Notes: generated from the letters alone by a model not told the origin. A stretch of DNA of 64,000 bases from Siderastrea siderea (GCA_964030785.1 OZ034975.1:19870142-19934141), one strand, 5' to 3'; shown: positions 44,384 through 56,492, numbered from the stretch's first letter. Translations and numbers: made by a program.

Positions 44384-45274
44384 AACATTAGACAAACCAG
44401 AGTACAATTCTTTTGGCAATGACTTGTTAATACGCCTAAGTTGGGTGTCAGTGAAACGCCTGCTCCGGGTAGGGGTCAGGTTGTCTAGTATTCTTTGTTT
44501 GTTTATTGTTTGTTCGAATGTTAATTCCTTTTTTTCATTTTGTGTGGTGTCAGTTGTCTTTTTTGTTCCGTTTATTTGTTTTCCAGTGGTTGGTTTTTTA
44601 AAACAAAAACAAGAAAGAACATAAAAAAATACTATCATCTTAACACCCGACCCCGACACCGACACTGACTTGTTTTACTGACACTCGTCCAAATATGTAT
44701 AGTCCGATAGCGGAATTGCCAACAATGATTCGACTGCCTATTATTTTCATATAAGGCAGTTCCGAGAAAAACGTATCATTAATTCCCGATAGTTGATCAA
44801 TTAAAACTGAATTCGTTTTAATTAAGACTCACGCAGATGTTTACCAGTAATAACTGGAGTTCTTGTGCAAAATGTAGTTTACAGATATCTGTTTTCTTAA
44901 GAACAGTCCCACAGTTATCACAATATGGACCCAGTGTGTGATTTGAATATAATTGTAAGAACTGTGTGTTTGCGAGACAAGCTTTGCAATCTCTGACACA
45001 TAAAATCTGCCTGAATGCGTTGGTTATCGTTATACATGTTCCTCTTGTTGTTAGCTGTCGGTCAAAGTTCCACTAACGATTGGCTAACATGTTTAAGAGA
45101 ATGAATAAACCCTTTTTTTGAGGCGACTTCTGTAAAATGCAGATTAAAAGTGGTATTTACACAAAAGACTTTTGTCCTTAACTTCCGCAACAACTGAGCT
45201 CAACTTAAAGCCTTTAGTATTATAACATGGATAAGTCAAATGAGCTTTGCACGTTTTGTTTCAAACCTTTACAG
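44384..45274. other. Intron before SRCR exon 3
   Basis: No gene. A 97-codon minus-strand frame (44372-44665) has no recognised domain and is probably chance. Confidence 0.4.
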
Positions 45275-45592
45275 TTCGTCTGGCTGGAGATCGAACAAGT
45301 TTTTCCTATGGCCGAGTTGAGGTGTTAAATAACGGGACTTGGGGGACACTGTGCAGCAGTCATTGGAGCCTGAATGACGGTCACGTGGTTTGTCGTCAGA
45401 TCGGATTTGATGGAGCTGTAAGTGTCCTTCAAGAGGATGCCTTTGAGCAAGATACTGGAAAGAAATGGATGAATAACTTTTATTGTACAGGAAACGAAAC
45501 ATCCATATCAGAGTGCCGATACGACCGATGGATACCAGTCAGCTCTTGCGACTATCGTTTTTACGCCAGCAGCGTCATTTGTAAATTACAAG
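45275..45592 (+). CDS. SRCR gene exon 3: SRCR domain 1 (type Z)
   Basis: Between TTTACAG and GTAACA, 318 bases, phase 1 to 1. Reads VRLAGDRTSFSYGRVEVLNN, GTWGTLCSSHWSLNDGHVVC, RQIGFDGA, then YCTGNETSISEC, SSC and SVIC. Six cysteines are visible (TLC, VVC, FYC, SEC, SSC, VIC), the 6-Cys set, although the domain is encoded by one exon as in 8-Cys group B. SRCR domains are extracellular protein- and ligand-binding modules of scavenger receptors and DMBT1-like proteins. One potential N-glycosylation site is NNGT and another is GNET. Most similar by eye to domain 7. Confidence 0.85.
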
Positions 45593-46082
45593 GTAACATT
45601 CATTAACTGTAGTCTGTACCTCCATGGTTACACTGAGAAAATAGGGCATTGTACTGATGAGCCCTACTGATGGCGGAAGCGGATAAAACTCGGTCCGTAA
45701 CTTACAGTACGGACCTCGAACTCGGCTAATAAGAGGTATAAATAGAAGCAACTCAGTGAAAGAAATTCCAAGTGGTAGTTTGGTCATGCGTATTCATAGC
45801 CTTCTAGCGAGTGATTCATTTAGAAGAAAGTCTTCTCATTTGGGGGAAAGCGTTTCATAATTCTGGTTTTAGAGTTCTATAGTGCTACATTCTGCAAAAC
45901 TACATCTATAAACAGTTTACTGCAAACCCCTACTGCCACGATTAGCTCACCTTAGGAAAAAATGAATTTAATAAGAGGCTTGAAAACAGCGGTGTCGTTA
46001 TTTGCAAGTGAATTGTCAATTACTTTACAAGAGAGCCAAAAACCTCCTAAATGAAAACAAACTTTGTTCTCTACCTAAACAG

Positions 46083-46388
46083 TTCGTCTTGTTGGAGGCA
46101 TGTCTGCAAAGGAAGGCCTAGTACAAGTATATCACAACAACACCTGGGAATGGGTTTGTGGGAAGAGGTGGGGTAAACAAGGTGCTGATGTAGTTTGTCG
46201 ATGGCTGGGCTACGAAGTCTCCTCTGAAGTTTACACGACTACTGTGCAATACAGTGATAACATATGGATGAGCGATGTGCAATGTACTGGAAATGAAGAC
46301 TTGCTGTTTTCGTGTCCTCGTCAGAACTTGGTAAATAGCAGCTGTACCAATAACCAACTTGCTGGGGTGAGGTGCAAAGGATCCGAAG
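46083..46388 (+). CDS. SRCR gene exon 4: SRCR domain 2 (type X)
   Basis: 306 bases, phase 1 to 1, acceptor CTAAACAG, donor GTAAAG. Reads VRLVGGMSAKEGLVQVYHNN, TWEWVCGKRWGKQGADVVCR, WLGYEVSSEVY, WMSDVQCTGNEDLLFSC and AGVRCKGSE. Six cysteines. The VQVxxNNTWxWVC signature is shared with domains 4 and 6 and sets them apart from the others. Confidence 0.85.
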
Positions 46389-46961
46389 GTAAAGTAGTGT
46401 TTATTTGCTATCCTAACTTATCAACTGCAATTAAGGCTCACATATTCTAAACCTAAATAGGAAGGTTCACATATTCTAATCCTTCTAAATCTAACAAAGT
46501 GCTTACTCAAGTTCAAATGAAAAGGGACTCATTTTATTATCACCCGCTACAAATTTCAATGTCGTTCCGTCACCAAAATTCAATGACGGTTAGCCGTACA
46601 CCGTTTGAAGGAGCCAAAGACAGCATTGAAATCCTGCATGTTTGTTTTCTACGAATTCGACATCTCACTAAACGTGAAGGCTTTGGATTCACGTCTCACA
46701 CCAACCTGCTTCTGTAAGGGGGGGGGAGGGGAGATCTTCCTTCACTGCCAGAAACAGAGGGCTCTGGAAATGTGACCGCCTTAAAATCCGAAAGCAGAAC
46801 TCGCTTTAATTTTGAACTAAGGTACTACCCAGGCTAACTGTGATCACAATGAGGTGGTTTGTTTTTCAATGTCGTGAGGAGACTATGAAAGGCTAAAAAA
46901 GAAAAATTTAAAACATGACATAAACTGACTGGCGTTATGTGGCGTCTTTTTATCTCAACAG

Positions 46962-47255
46962 TCAAATTAACTAGCAATGGCTCATCTGGGACACGTGTGG
47001 AGGTCTTGTCTGATGGAGTATGGGGACCAGTATGCACCTTCGGGTGGGATAAACAAGATGCTAATGTGGTTTGCCGTCAGCTGGGTTATAGCGAAGCTTT
47101 AGCGGCGACTGCTTTTCGACTAGCAAATGATGAAATATGTCTGGATGATATGCAATGTAACGGGAACGAGAGCTCCATTCTACAGTGTAGACACGGAGGA
47201 TGGGTATCCACGTTTGGTGATAGTGAAATATCAAGTGCTATATGTTCACCTTCAG
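46962..47255 (+). CDS. SRCR gene exon 5: SRCR domain 3 (type Y)
   Basis: 294 bases, phase 1 to 1, acceptor TCAACAG, donor GTATTG. Reads VKLTSNGSSGTRVEVLSDGV, WGPVCTFGWDKQDANVVCRQ, LGYSEALAATAF, DEICLDDMQCNGNESSILQC and ISSAICSPS. It has a cysteine at EICLDD and lacks the usual late one in the W-x-x-x-x-C position, so its disulphide set should be shifted. Domain 5 shares this pattern. Confidence 0.85.
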
Positions 47256-49190
47256 GTATTGCTTTTTATTCCCTTGGTAGTGCCTTTTGTCTTTTGTACA
47301 TGTTTTCCTTGAGTTGCTCAACAGAAAATTCTTAATAATTTGCCTTTCCCAACCTACTGGAAGGGACTTTAATCAACTTGGATTACACTTATTTAACAAA
47401 GGCAAATCTTACTTTCGCGTTCGTCAATGTTTTGTTGCAGTTATTACATTCCGGTTTAGATGTGTCTTTATATTTTCCGCCGCGAGATAATTACCAGATT
47501 TAAACAGGAAACATTGTCAGGTTGTTGTCAGGTGACTAAAAACGAATTGTGTTGGTGGGAGGTAACTATGGCAAAACAAAATGATTAGTAATAGTTCTCA
47601 CCAAAGCTACCCCCGCTGTTGACTGAACATGTAGTGAAACTTATTTTGCAGTTACCCATTCGTTTTGCTGCTTTCAGATATCTTATCTTCAAATAAATCA
47701 GATATCTTATCTTCAAATAAACGCGAACCGGATTACCTTCCAACCAAGGAAAATTAAGGTGTTTCGATTCAGTTTATTTTTTGGGGGACCGTACCTAACA
47801 TTGTGAATCGGCTCTTAGACAGTCTTCTCCTTGTCAGATCAACGTGAAATTTGCACTACTTTTTCGTTTTGGATTGAACTTTAGCGTGGTTTACAATTTG
47901 TGAAAATCGATATTTCCATGCCAACGATAACCAAAAACCCCCAAAACAGTAAAATTGAAATTTTGCGCGATCCAGATTTCGATTTGAAAAGCAAATACCA
48001 ACATCTTAAACTGTGGTGTATGGCAAACAAAATAAAACAAAACAAAAGAATTCTCTATGTTTGTTTTGAAGCAAATCGCAAAAAAAACATTTTCAACCTT
48101 AGTTTTTGCATAGTAATAGTAAATGCACCGAAAAATAATCAATGCTTTGATGAAATGGCTAAAAAATACTATTAAAACGTGTCTTTTACTTACTTTTTTA
48201 CGCCTAGAAAGTTTTGTTGAAACTGGTGTTCGCGATCTCGAGAACGAATTGTTTTTCTAAGAACATCGGCGTAATAATTTTGTGGTGATTTTTTAATTTG
48301 AGCGCTTTTGCAAAAATCTTAAGAACGGCTCGATTGATTTTTTTTAAACATTAAACACGCGTGCTTGACGATGTGACCAATTTTAGTATCGAGTCTTGTT
48401 AACATTGATTCACTGGAACACTTTTAAATTTAACGTTAAAGAGGACGCATATTTCATGCCAAAAGTAATCTAAAAAGCCCGAGCGTAGAAGCTGAGGACT
48501 TAGTCTCCATAAACTATAAGATCTAGACTACCATAGCCTGCTTGCGGAAGCCTCTTATCGTCATCTCGAAGAAAATAGATTGGCACAGTGCGGACTAATG
48601 TGTCGTCATTATTACCAAATTCACCATGGGGACATTCGTTGACCTTACGTCATCATTAGTTAATCATCACGTACGGCTTTTATCATCATCAACCAATCAC
48701 CATGCAGTCTTTTATAACACCTCCCAAAACCCACTTGCGCGCCCATTTACCGCTACTACCTTGCGGCCCCAGTTTGGACAAATCGAGATTTTTCTGGTAT
48801 ATGAACTGTAAGTTCTTATACGGCGGGGACGTCTAGGGTGTCTCCTAAACCCTGCGGGGGCATTAAGAGGGATTAAGGCCTGATTGACGCTTGTCGCTTC
48901 GAGAACCGTCTACGCACACACAAGTCGCCCAATTCAAACATTTGAATTTTGAGCTGAACTTTGCCGTGCGTGTGATGGCAATTATAACGAAGACAAGGGT
49001 GACGATAACCATTACGATGACAATTCACATGACGATGATGATGATGATACTGATGAATATGAAGATAACCATCACTATTATGGTGACGATGACGAGGAAG
49101 ATCTTGGCGATAATGATGAATCTATAATTCTAAGTGATCACTGCACAGATCTCTATGATTAGTAGCCAACTTTATTCATTGCTTCTGCAG
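47256..49190. other. Intron between SRCR domains 3 and 4
   Basis: No further exon recognised. Contains a 23-bp direct duplication (CAGATATCTTATCTTCAAAT) at about 47,678-47,720 and a GAT/GAC-rich stretch at 48,990-49,110 that reads as an acidic low-complexity frame but lacks splice signals. Confidence 0.45.
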
Positions 49191-49502
49191 CTCGGTTAGT
49201 TGGAGAACCTTATGACAGGGTGGGCCTGGTGCAAGTTTATTATAACAACACCTGGGGATGGATCTGTGGTCAGCGGTTTGAGAAACAAGACGCTGATGTG
49301 GTGTGCAAAGAGTTGGGATACATCAGATCATCTGTGATTTACAACGGTTTAGTGAATGTACAAGGAAATAGCTCGTTATGGATAGATAATCTACGGTGTA
49401 CTGGAAATGAAAGTTCACTAGTATCATGTGCTCATGGTGGATGGACGAATGAAAGCTGTGCTGTCAATCAAACCGCTGGTGTAGCGTGCACAGGACCAGA
49501 AG
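49191..49502 (+). CDS. SRCR gene exon 6: SRCR domain 4 (type X)
   Basis: 312 bases, phase 1 to 1, acceptor TTCTGCAG, donor GTATAC. Reads ARLVGEPYDRVGLVQVYYNN, TWGWICGQRFEKQDADVVCK, ELGYIRSSVIY, LWIDNLRCTGNESSLVSCAH, GGWTNESCAVNQTAGVAC. Six cysteines in the usual places. Potential N-glycosylation at NNTW, GNSS, GNES, TNES and NQTA suggests an extracellular glycoprotein. Confidence 0.87.
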
Positions 49503-49563
49503 GTATACGCTGGTCACTTAGTAAATAAAGGCATTTTTATAGTTAACAGTGCTTTCCAGATGC

Positions 49564-51050
49564 ATGTTAAGAGCGAATGTTGCCAAAAATCAAACATTTT
49601 CGAAATATTGTGGCAACAGCTCAAAAATCAATTCCGCTCATATTCTCATGTTAGGTAGACTTTAATGTGAAACAAATCACTGCATAGTTCGTTTGGCTGA
49701 ATATCGATTTATTTTCAAGAAAATCAATATTAACGGAATTCGCTCAAAATACCGCTTTTGAAGCTCAAAATTTAAGGCAAATCTCGAAGCTTCGTGTGAC
49801 AAAATGAAGCATTCCAGAGCAATAAAAAGTAACCAAACTTGTAGACCGATGTTTAAATATATGTCAAAAGCAATTTCAGCAATTTCTGCTGATTTATTTA
49901 CGAGCTCTAATTAAATTTATCCGACATAATTTTGACTAAATAAAAAGTATATCAAGTTTAACCCCTAAAAAAAGTATGTGGTACTTAATATTATTCGTCA
50001 AGAATCTGGATTTCAAGAGGAGAAGGGATGTCCTTTTCCTTCCTTACGGGATTTTTTGGGGAAATTTATTGACGCGATGTTATAGAATTTTAAAGTTGGA
50101 CAAAATGCGTTGATTCAAGCGATCAGAAAAGTCAGCCTAATTAACTCAGTGTACACATACACAAACAACTTCACGTTTACCGCAGGTTTTGATCAGCCAA
50201 CAACCGATTTTAACACAAAATCCTCTAACCTTCATGTTGCTGTATCACAGATGAGAGCTGTGGTCCTTGTTGATGATAAAATTCAAGCAAACTGCAAGGA
50301 AACTTGACAGGATATCGCAACTTGCCATGTCGTTTCACCGAAAATCCGCCGTTTTTGATGTGAGGATTCTCTTTTCCTATTTTCGTTAGAAAGCAGGTTT
50401 AAGGTGTTGTACATAAGATGTCTTTCCTTTCAAACTAGCTCTGAACTGAACAGCGAGACAAGAAGTCGTTAATACAAAAACATCTGTTGCTTTGGGTGAT
50501 GCCGCTAATTAATTCAGGCAGAACGAGTTTTAGTGAAATCGACAACTGCAGGCATGTACCGCGGTAACGAAATTTGAGTGCATCGGGTGACTTTGGGGAA
50601 TAAGGTTAAATTGTTTTTTCAAATAAGCTATTCTTGTCATCCTACGTTTATTAATTTAAGGACTGAGCGAAGATTCTCAGTAGATTGGTTTCAGATGAAC
50701 ACTTAAAAATGCGTGAAACTGAAAAAACGTACGTTGGTTGCGTGACATTAACCATAGAGCTTTTCTCTGGTGGGCAGGGCGAAGGGATTTAAAAAATATA
50801 TTCTGTTGGTTTTCGAAGAGGTAGCACAGTTAATGAATTATGGCTGGATTAAAATACAAAGTTGGACATGAAAATCTCCTTTTCAGTCTGAGAATGTTTT
50901 CTTTCTTTTTGTTTAGGGTGGGGTGGGGTTTGGGCTAAAGGTGTTTGAAAAGACGTTTAAGAGAATACTAAATCGACTGATTGTAAGTGCCCGGGTGAAA
51001 GTGGTAGTATAAGTAAATGATTCTTGGCATTAAAGGATTTTCAAATAAAG
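49564..51050 (+). repeat. Left arm of a 1.5 kb intronic inverted repeat
   Basis: Matched in inverse orientation by 52,330-53,826, with roughly 90 percent identity judged by eye and a 1.28 kb spacer. Landmarks: GTTAAGAGCGAATGTTGCCA at the outer end, TGGCATTAAAGGATTTTCAA near the inner end. No coding frame with a known domain. It could be a foldback transposon or an inverted segmental duplication. In the pre-mRNA the arms would form a very long duplex. Confidence 0.8.
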
Positions 51051-52329
51051 TGGAGCTTTTCCATCTCTTGTTTCAGAACTCACCTAACCCCACCTTTAAT
51101 GTATCAATTATGCAGAAGTGAAACCTTTTGCTTTACAACATCACACAACATTCAAGCCAGCCACCTGCATGTGATAAAGCTTTGTTCAGTAATTATAAAA
51201 GCGGATCGGAAAGGAATTTGCAGGTTCTCGATTTTCTGAAAACTGATTTCACAGACTCAAAAGGCTCCGATTAGAAATACTTAGTCCGCGCCTGCACCCT
51301 TTCCTCGTGTGTTTTAATATTCTTTAAAGGCATCTTGAGGTGACGTGGACATCTATGTCACCCTCATATCAAGGTCTTCGAATACCTTTAAGAGTGATAG
51401 CGGGTCGCTGTAAAATGACAGTTTTGAGGACTTAATTTTTAATCAAGGCTCGCTTGGAATTATTATCTTGGAATTATCTTTCCCTTTTGCTTAACCGACC
51501 CACTTTCGCGAGGATGGGGGCGATGGGTGGGTGGGGGGTGGGGGGGGGGGGGGGTTGGAAACCTACTTAAGGGGAAACCTTTTCATGTTGGGGGATTAAG
51601 GGTTCAAACTTCCCCCTTCTCTTAGCCTTCAACCCCGGCTGCGCCCTCATTTTGTTGGCTCACGCTCTTTGCGTTTTTCGTTTACAAACTTTATGACTCG
51701 GCCAAACTCATTCAACATTATTCAGCAATCTTGAGCACAACTTTGTTGTGCGATGTTGAACAAGGTGGGCAAACGAATTCAATACTTTTAAGCACACCTG
51801 AGAACATAGAAAAAGTTGAATCAATATTACAGAACATCATTGCACAGAGTGGCACACCTGAGAACAAAAGAAAAGTCGGCAAAATTGTGAAACATCATTA
51901 AGCTAGAAGGCCAAACTTGTTTTAAAAATTCAACAGCGTTGATCGGTGTTGAATAGAACGTTCAACCCCCCAGTTAACCGTTTTGTAGTTTTCTTCACTG
52001 TTGGAAGCTTTAAAAAAAGACTGCACGCACTACAGTGTCAGTCGAGTAGAGTCGTTTATCGTTGGTGCCTGTTGAGCATCGAAAGCGGAAAACCCAAGAC
52101 TCATAAAAAGTCATCCAAGTTAAGCCCGTCGTGGGTTGTATTTTGTGCCATAGGACGAAGCTCTTAACAATCTTGCAGATCATTAAATTTATTCCCTGAG
52201 AACCAATACGAAATTTGATTTCTTATTAATGTCTATTCTCCGTAAATAATTGTCTGTGTGTTAAATGTACACTAGCACGTAAATAGGAACAAGAACCAGG
52301 TAAAAATAAAAAGGAAGTTTAAGGTATCA
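51051..52329. other. Spacer of the intronic inverted repeat
   Basis: Non-coding. Holds a strong G-rich run (51,517-51,560, more than 30 G in 44 bases) with G-quadruplex potential on the plus strand and duplicated AGTGGCACACCTGAGAACA-like blocks near 51,790-51,870. Confidence 0.5.
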
Positions 52330-53826
52330 CCACTGCCTTATTTGAAAGTCTTTGAATGCCAGGAATCGATACAATCAGTCGATTCGGTGTTCTCTAAAAC
52401 TTCTTTCCCCGAAACCTATAGCCCCAGCCCCTCCCCACCCTCACCCCAACAAAACGAAGAAAGAATTTTAAGACCGAACAGGAAATTTTCATGCCTGACT
52501 TTGTATTTTAATCTAGCCATAGTATATAAAATAGCGTTCATTATCTGTGCTACTTCTTGGAAAACCAACAGAGAATATATTTTTAAAACCCCCTTTGCGG
52601 CTTTGCCGTGCCCATCAGGTAAAAAGCTCAGTCTCGGGTATGTCACGCAACCAACGTGCGCTTTTTTAAGTTGTACAGATTTCAAAGTACTCATCGAACC
52701 CAATCTACTGAGAATCTTCGCTCAGTCCTTAAAGTAGTAAACGTAGGAAGACAGAAATAGCTTATTTGAAAAAAAAAATTAAACCTAATTCCCCAAAGTC
52801 ACCCGATGTACCCAAAATTTCGTTACCGCGGTACATGCATGCCTGCAGTAGTCGATTTCACTAAAACTCGTTCTGCCTGAATTAATTAGCGGCATCACCC
52901 AAAGCACGTAACAGATGTTTTTGTATTAACGACTTCTTGTTTCGCTGTTCAGTTCAGAGCTAGTTTGAAAGGAAAGACATCTTATGTACAACACCTTAAG
53001 CCTGCTTTCCAACGAAAATAGGAAAAGAGAATCCTCACATCAAAAACGGCGGATTTTCGGTGAAACGGCATGGCAAGTTGCGATATCCTGTCAAGTTTCC
53101 TTGCAGTTTGCTTGAATTTTATCATTAACAAGGACCACAGCTCTCATCTGTGATACAGCAACATGAAGGTTAGAGGATATTGTGTTAAAATCGGTTGTTG
53201 GCTGATCAAAGCCTGCAGTAAACGTGAAGTTGTTTGTGTATGTGTACACTGAGTTAATTAGGCTGACTTTTCTGATCGCTTAAATCAACGCAATTTGTCC
53301 AACTTTAAAATTCTATAACATCGCGTCAATAAATTTCCCCAAAATATCCTTTTAGGAGGGAAAAGAACATCCCTTCTCCTCTTGAAATCCAGATTCTTGA
53401 CGAATAATATTCGGTACCACATACTTTTTTTAGGGGTTAAATGTGATATACTTTTTATCTAGTCAAAAGTATGTCGGATAAATTTAATTAGAGCGCGCAA
53501 ATAAATAAGTAGAAATTGCTGAAATTGCTTTTGACATATATTTAAACATCGTTCTACAAGTTTGGTTACTTTTTATTGCTCTGGAATGCTTCATTTTGTC
53601 ACGCGAAGCTTCGAGATTTGCCTTAAATTTTGAGCTTCAAAAGCGGTATTTTGAGCGAATTCCGTTAATATCGATTTTTTTGAAAATAAATCGATATTCA
53701 GCCAAACGAACCATGCAGTGATTTGTTTGACATTAAGGTCTCCCTAACATAAGAATATGAGCGGAATTGATTTTTGAGCTGTTGCCACCAAATGTTTGAC
53801 CGTTGGTAACATTCGCTCTTAACGTT
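52330..53826 (-). repeat. Right arm of the intronic inverted repeat
   Basis: Inverse partner of 49,564-51,050. Its outer end is about 400 bases upstream of SRCR exon 7. Differences from the left arm are scattered single changes and small indels, so the duplication is old. Confidence 0.8.
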
Positions 53827-54144
53827 TTTCCGTCTGTCTCTTTTTCCCCTCAAAATACACAATATAAATCATGTTTTAGCCTGAGTAAAAGGATGCTTTT
53901 TCGTAGCCCACAACAGGAAGCCTAACGCATGATTTCATTTTGAATGATAGCAAGTGTTTTCTGTTGCGTTTAGGTCGCTTCTGCACTGTGGTCGACACTC
54001 ACGTGATGATGAAGGCTTTGTGTTTATGGGTGAATCAGAACAGGCAAAACACGTACATAGCAGGACTAATCAGTTTGAAAATCCCGCATCTGCAAGCTGA
54101 AATCAGCTGTAATACTGAAGGGAAAAATAAAATTAGGTTGCTTC

Positions 54145-54215
54145 TTTAGGGACTCGAACCTGAGCCTTGAATGTTCAGGTCTAACGACTGAATGGTGTAA
54201 TTTCTTAGCTGTTTT
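54145..54215 (-). repeat. tRNA-like remnant (possible SINE)
   Basis: On the minus strand TTCAGTCGTTAGACC resembles a tRNA D-arm (A box) and GGTTCGAGTCC matches the T-arm (B box), about 30 bases apart. There is no clean acceptor stem, so this is not a working tRNA. A tRNA-derived SINE fragment is likely. It ends just before the SRCR exon 7 acceptor. Confidence 0.35.
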
Positions 54216-54225
54216 CACTCAACAG

Positions 54226-54526
54226 TTAGATTAGTCAGCAACGCTTCGTCTTCACACCTCGTGGAAGTTTTATCTGGTGGATTCTGGGGGCCAGTCTGCG
54301 CTTCTATGTGGGAAATGGAGGCTGCGAATGTGGTTTGTCGTCAGCTCGGTCACGAAAAAGCTTTAGGGGCGCCTCGTAATGAACAAGAATATGTAGGGAA
54401 TATGCCTGGGCAATGTGCTATGTACGGGAAACGAGAGTTCAGTTTTGGGATGCGAGATTGGAGAATGGATCACTGGCCACTCATATGAAGAATCTTCAGT
54501 CGCCGGCGCTGTTTGCTCTCCTACGG
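54226..54526 (+). CDS. SRCR gene exon 7: SRCR domain 5 (type Y), frameshifted
   Basis: Acceptor CTCAACAG, donor GTAATT. Reads VRLVSNASSSHLVEVLSGGF, WGPVCASMWEMEAANVVCRQ, LGHEKALGAPRNEQEYVG; after a one-base shift near 54,396-54,402 it continues ICLGNVLCTGNESSVLGCEI, GEWITGH and SVAGAVCSPT to the donor. Length is 301 bases, whereas every other SRCR exon here is a multiple of three. So one extra base in the GGGAATATG region explains the break. The mutation would truncate the protein within domain 5 unless the exon is skipped; skipping is frame-neutral because all exons are phase 1. An assembly error is the alternative. Confidence 0.75.
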
Positions 54527-56180
54527 GTAATTTGTTTTACTGAATTTGTAAACGGTTTTATCTTTTATTATCTTTTAAATTTAATATCTTTTATTTTCAT
54601 CCTTCATATTTCAGCATAATTCCAAGATAACACTTGCTTTACTTAAAAATGTTAATGCTAACACATTTTTTTAGAAAATTGTGCTTACACCAGGCATTTA
54701 ATACTTACTAGTTATTTCATAGTTCTCACATTTTTTCGGAAAAATTGTGCTTTTTAGTTATGTATATATTTGGCGGATAATAAGCGTATATATGAAAAAA
54801 GGTTGTCCCTAAAGCAGAAAAGCCAGAGTATCCCCGACTGCTAAGGTGGCCCGCCTGGCCAGGTTACTCTCTTTCAGTGTCAGACGGTCATAGTCCTACA
54901 TAGTAGAGTTTTGGTAGACCTCAGAAGTGCATTATTTTTTATAGATCTGGAAATCCAACTTCTATTTTGTTTAGATTAAGGTATACAAACCAAGGCTTAG
55001 TCAGTTGAACTGAAAAATTCATAAAGGGAAAATACTGACCGCTCTTTACAAGGAGGGTCAACTACAAAGCCGAATTGAGAAAGTGAGCACGAGCAATAAG
55101 ACTACACTTTCAAATTTAATGAATGCAAGTAACTTTTTTCCTCTATGATCCTTGTAAAATGTTTCTGAAGGGTTTGAAAAATAAAAAATTATCCCTTGAG
55201 TTAAGTTGGCCTTCGCTAAAATGTTGTCAGCTTCTTTCTAAGATTAAGACCGGATGGAGGAAATCAAATTCGAACGTGGCTTCATTTTTTGCAAATCCTG
55301 ACAATAAATTAATATCTTTTGTAGAAGGAAACAGATATATATATTATTTGCCGGCCGGGAGGTCCGTATTGAGAAAAACTGTGCCAGAGGTCTTGAGTAC
55401 GGCCCGAGGCCGCAGGCCGAGGGCCGTGCTCAAGACCGAGGGCACAGTTTTTCTCAATACGGACCGACCAAGGCCGGCAAATAATATTTTTATTTTTTTC
55501 TTGTTGTTTTACAAAAGTTAAACGTGTCTTGTTGTTTTCGGAAAGCAACGTTTTGCAAGCGCGCGTAAAATGAACCATGAAACGAAGCCGTTTGTGACAC
55601 CAGAGCAGCAAAATACGCTTTTTTACTCTGTTAAAACTCAGAAATCACAGGAAGCAATATAACTAAAAGAAACCCCTTTATTTTCCCAAATTTCGATACA
55701 TGTAGCTAACTCCTGCTCGATTTACTCAAATCCGTTCCGTTGACCGCGGTCAAGATCGGAAAATTCCGCCCGCTCCCGGAACCAATCAGATTGCAGGATT
55801 TGGTTCATCTTGCCCGCTCACGCGCTGAGAAAAAAATAAAATATTTTCTTGCCTCGAGCGCTTCGAAAGTTCATCTTGGTTTCCCATGAAATCGCCGCGC
55901 TATTTTTTGACAAGACGAGGGTTGTACTCGGGAACAGATTTAAGTTCGCGCGTTTGTCTTTTGTTCTTAGTAATGGTTTTTGCATTTTATTTTGTTTTTG
56001 CTTTGTTTTCGTTTGTTTGTTTGTTTGTTTACCTGAGCGTTTGATATTTTTAGGTCAAAAAGATCCTTTTTATCTTCATCCATTTAATATCTTGGGTTTC
56101 ACGCACACTGAATAAGTGGCGGTTTTCAGTGCTACTCATAAAACCTCTCCTTAGTTTAATTCACTCTGATCACCTTTCAG
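54527..56180. other. Intron with one palindromic element
   Basis: Apart from the palindrome at 55341-55496 no gene is recognised. Confidence 0.45.
55341..55496. mobile_element. Palindromic MITE, ends TATTATTTGCCGGCC
   Basis: Nearly one perfect palindrome of 156 bp. TATTATTTGCCGGCC pairs with GGCCGGCAAATAATA, GGTCCGTATTGAGAAAAACT with its complement, and the centre is GGCCCGAGGCCGCAGGCCGA. No coding capacity. Long chance frames run through on both strands because of the symmetry. Confidence 0.75.
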
Positions 56181-56492
56181 TTCGACTTGTTGGAGGACAG
56201 TCACCAAGAGAGGGTGTAGTGCAAGTTTTCTATAACAACACCTGGGGTTGGGTGTGTGATGAAGGGTGGGATAAACAAGATGCTGATGTGGTCTGTCGAC
56301 AGCTGGGCTACCAAGTGTCGTCTGAATCAAAGAGCACTGCAGCCAGTGAACCGAGCCATGAAGACATGTGGATGAACAACGTGCAGTGCGTTGGGAACGA
56401 AACATCTCTTTCTTCATGTGCCAATGATGGATGGCAAAGCCATGGCTGTGGAAAGGGTCAAAAAGCTGGTGTAGTTTGCAGCGGACCAGAAG
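56181..56492 (+). CDS. SRCR gene exon 8: SRCR domain 6 (type X)
   Basis: 312 bases, phase 1 to 1, acceptor CTTTCAG, donor GTAACA. Reads VRLVGGQSPREGVVQVFYNN, TWGWVCDEGWDKQDADVVCR, QLGYQVSSES, MWMNNVQCVGNETSLSSCAN, DGWQSHGCGKGQKAGVVC. Six cysteines in canonical places; close to the SRCR consensus and to domains 2 and 4. Confidence 0.9.

Noticed and set aside
44372..44665. Minus-strand 97-codon frame downstream of the gypsy element
   Set aside because: It overlaps the LTR end and has no recognised domain; too weak to call a gene.
45650..45690. Tenth hammerhead motif (CTGATGAGCCC)
   Set aside because: The CTGATGA core is there but the GAAA strand is replaced by GGAAG and stem I cannot form. 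The region looks like a degraded palindromic MITE.
48990..49143. Acidic exon rich in Asp/Glu before SRCR domain 4
   Set aside because: The frame is a GAT/GAC microsatellite-like stretch ending in a stop, with no donor site; treated as intronic low complexity.
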